Of a stretch of DNA of 64,000 nucleotides, positions 62,633 to 64,000 are shown in pieces; position 1 is the stretch's first letter, and the number at the start of each line of letters is the position of its first letter. The position numbers and the translations under genes were made by a program. The DNA comes from Ruegeria arenilitoris. GTDB taxonomy: Bacteria > Pseudomonadota > Alphaproteobacteria > Rhodobacterales > Rhodobacteraceae. Below the pieces are notes generated by a model. It was not told where the DNA came from and did not search any database. It saw only the letters and a list, made by a program, of their open reading frames with translations. The stretch is from contig NZ_WQHX01000010.1 of assembly GCF_013035425.1 (NCBI RefSeq), positions 1 through 64,000 on the forward strand, in the 5' to 3' direction.

Positions 62633-64000
62633 ATGAGTACTCAGCACGCCCTTTCTTTTGCCGGTTTTCTGCTAGATCCAATTCGGGGGGAACTTAATAA
62701 GGATGGCGTCCCAATCCCTTTAGAGCCAAAGGTATTGGATTTGATTGTCTGGCTGGCGACGCATCCCGGACAACTTGTGTCGCGCGAAGACCTTATCGAA
62801 AATGTTTGGAATGGGCGGATCGTTTCGGATTCTGCCATCTCAAGCGCCATCAATGCGGCAAGAGTGGCTCTCGGCGACAGCGGCAGCAAGCAACGCCTGA
62901 TAAAAACAGTTCCACGTAGGGGTTTTCGTTTCCAAGGTGCGGTGGAAATTTCACAGGCTTTAATTTCGGGCGTCACAATAGACAGGCCATCTTTGGCAGT
63001 TCTGCCGTTTGAAAATCTTTCGGGCGATCCCGAGCAAAGCTACTTCTCAGATGGGATCACCGACGACATTATCACCGAACTATCAAGATATGATGAGCTT
63101 TTCGTAATTGCTCGTCATTCAAGTTTCACTTTTCGCGGTGCATCGGAGAGACCCGACGAGATTGCTCGTGCTTTGGGTGTTCAGTACATCGCCGAGGGAT
63201 CAGTTCGGCGCGCCGGTGGGCGGATACGGGTCACGGCCCGGCTGATCGATCCGCTGGGCGGCAATGACCTGTGGTCAGAGAGGTACGACCGTGACATTAA
63301 AGATCTCTTTGAGGTGCAAGACGAAATAAGTGCCGTTATTGCCAACACATTGGTGGGAGCCATCACACGACAGCACCACAGTCGCGCGAAAAGTAAAGGC
63401 GAGAATTCCGTAAACGCCTACGATCACTTCTTACGTGCAGTAGAGTTGAACTATCGTATGGAGCCATCCAAGGCTCAAACGGCGCGGGCCGAGGCGCAGA
63501 AGGCCCTCAAGTTAGATCCGGGATTTGCTAGGGCGCATGCGCTTGTGGCTTGGACACACATATCAGAGGCATCAAACGCCTGGGCGGATGATACTAGAAC
63601 GGCGTTGGACCTTGCTAAAGAAGCGGCCCTGGCTGGCGTGTCAGCAGATCATCGAGAACCATTCGCACATGCTGTCCTTGGCTGGGTTTACATGTGGAGC
63701 GACAAAGCATTTGACCGCGGCCTCGAGGAGCAACGCCGTGCAGTTGAGACCAATCCGGGCAACGCACAGTTCCGCAGCATGCTGGCCTTCTCCATGACTT
63801 ATGCAGGGCGTTCGGCGGAAGCACTTGTGGCACTAGATGAAGCCATGCGATTGAATCCATACTACCCGGAACTTTTCCATGTGTTCTATGGGAGAGCGCT
63901 CTTCAATTTGCACAGATACGAAGAAGCCATGCCAAGATTAGAACGTATTCGAACATCCCAACCCTACCACGCGAACGCTCTGGCCCACGTGGCAGCATGT
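62633..64000 (+). CDS. Winged-helix regulator with TolB-like and TPR domains (runs off the right edge)
   Basis: 456 codons are visible from ATG 62633 with no stop. The N-terminal OmpR/CadC-type winged helix at about 5-100 (LEPKVLDLIVWLATHPGQLV, SREDLIENVW, IKTVPRRGFRF) is followed by a TolB/FlgO-like module at about 120-245 (SLAVLPFENLSGDPEQSYFS, DGITDDIITEL) and TPR-like repeats. There is no membrane helix between them, unlike CadC. The TolB-TPR part is closely related to that of the cyclase at 55886. Confidence 0.88.
   Translation, partial: MSTQHALSFAGFLLDPIRGELNKDGVPIPLEPKVLDLIVWLATHPGQLVSREDLIENVWNGRIVSDSAISSAINAARVALGDSGSKQRLIKTVPRRGFRFQGAVEISQALISGVTIDRPSLAVLPFENLSGDPEQSYFSDGITDDIITELSRYDELFVIARHSSFTFRGASERPDEIARALGVQYIAEGSVRRAGGRIRVTARLIDPLGGNDLWSERYDRDIKDLFEVQDEISAVIANTLVGAITRQHHSRAKSKGENSVNAYDHFLRAVELNYRMEPSKAQTARAEAQKALKLDPGFARAHALVAWTHISEASNAWADDTRTALDLAKEAALAGVSADHREPFAHAVLGWVYMWSDKAFDRGLEEQRRAVETNPGNAQFRSMLAFSMTYAGRSAEALVALDEAMRLNPYYPELFHVFYGRALFNLHRYEEAMPRLERIRTSQPYHANALAHVAAC

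Overview
The window looks like chromosomal DNA of a marine alphaproteobacterium, most likely a Rhodobacterales/Roseobacter relative. The signs are a DUF5671 gene coupled to a pseudopilin-like gene, MttB-family and Rieske genes in an amine operon, many ABC importers, several class III nucleotide cyclases, and short GC-rich repeats scattered between genes. This assignment is inferred from gene content, not from a marker gene. I found no rRNA, tRNA or CRISPR array.

Layout. (1) 1-8.5 kb: small secreted, lipoprotein and membrane genes. The first three (minus strand) form an unusual secreted set: a calcineurin-like phosphoesterase, a protein with kinase-like catalytic motifs, and a cysteine-phosphatase-like protein. 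(2) 8.7-31.1 kb: a visibly G+C-richer sugar-catabolism island between two decayed, same-orientation copies of one IS6-family element. It holds a complete ABC sugar importer with two different ATPases, a LacI regulator, a PfkB kinase, a split Tm-1-like gene pair, isomerases and dehydrogenases. Its right end is a DhaK-DhaL / TIM-like / RpiB-like module that should turn a tetrulose into a tetrose phosphate. The left end is decaying: a truncated dhaK and a frameshifted aldo-keto reductase. Three related palindromic sites mark the divergent promoters. (3) 31.7-42.6 kb: a TetR regulator with a perfect 22-bp palindrome at its start, divergent from a tightly overlapping operon (polyamine-type ABC importer, dimethylglycine/trimethylamine-dehydrogenase-like flavoprotein, Rieske oxygenase, MttB-family protein, class III aminotransferase). 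This is best read as uptake and stepwise N-demethylation of a quaternary amine followed by transamination. (4) 43.1-52.8 kb: a nucleotide cyclase, a LysR remnant, a 2-hydroxyacid dehydrogenase, and an AfuABC-like importer with two phosphatase genes. (5) 53.1-64 kb: an intradiol dioxygenase, three SDRs, three more class III cyclases of different architecture, a GNAT acetyltransferase, and a winged-helix regulator running off the right edge that shares its C-terminal module with one of the cyclases.

The genes group into self-contained uptake-plus-catabolism units, each with its own regulator or operator, separated by a dispersed intergenic repeat family and IS6 remnants. Functions come from motif recognition in the translated sequence. 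No database search was run, so exact substrates remain open.
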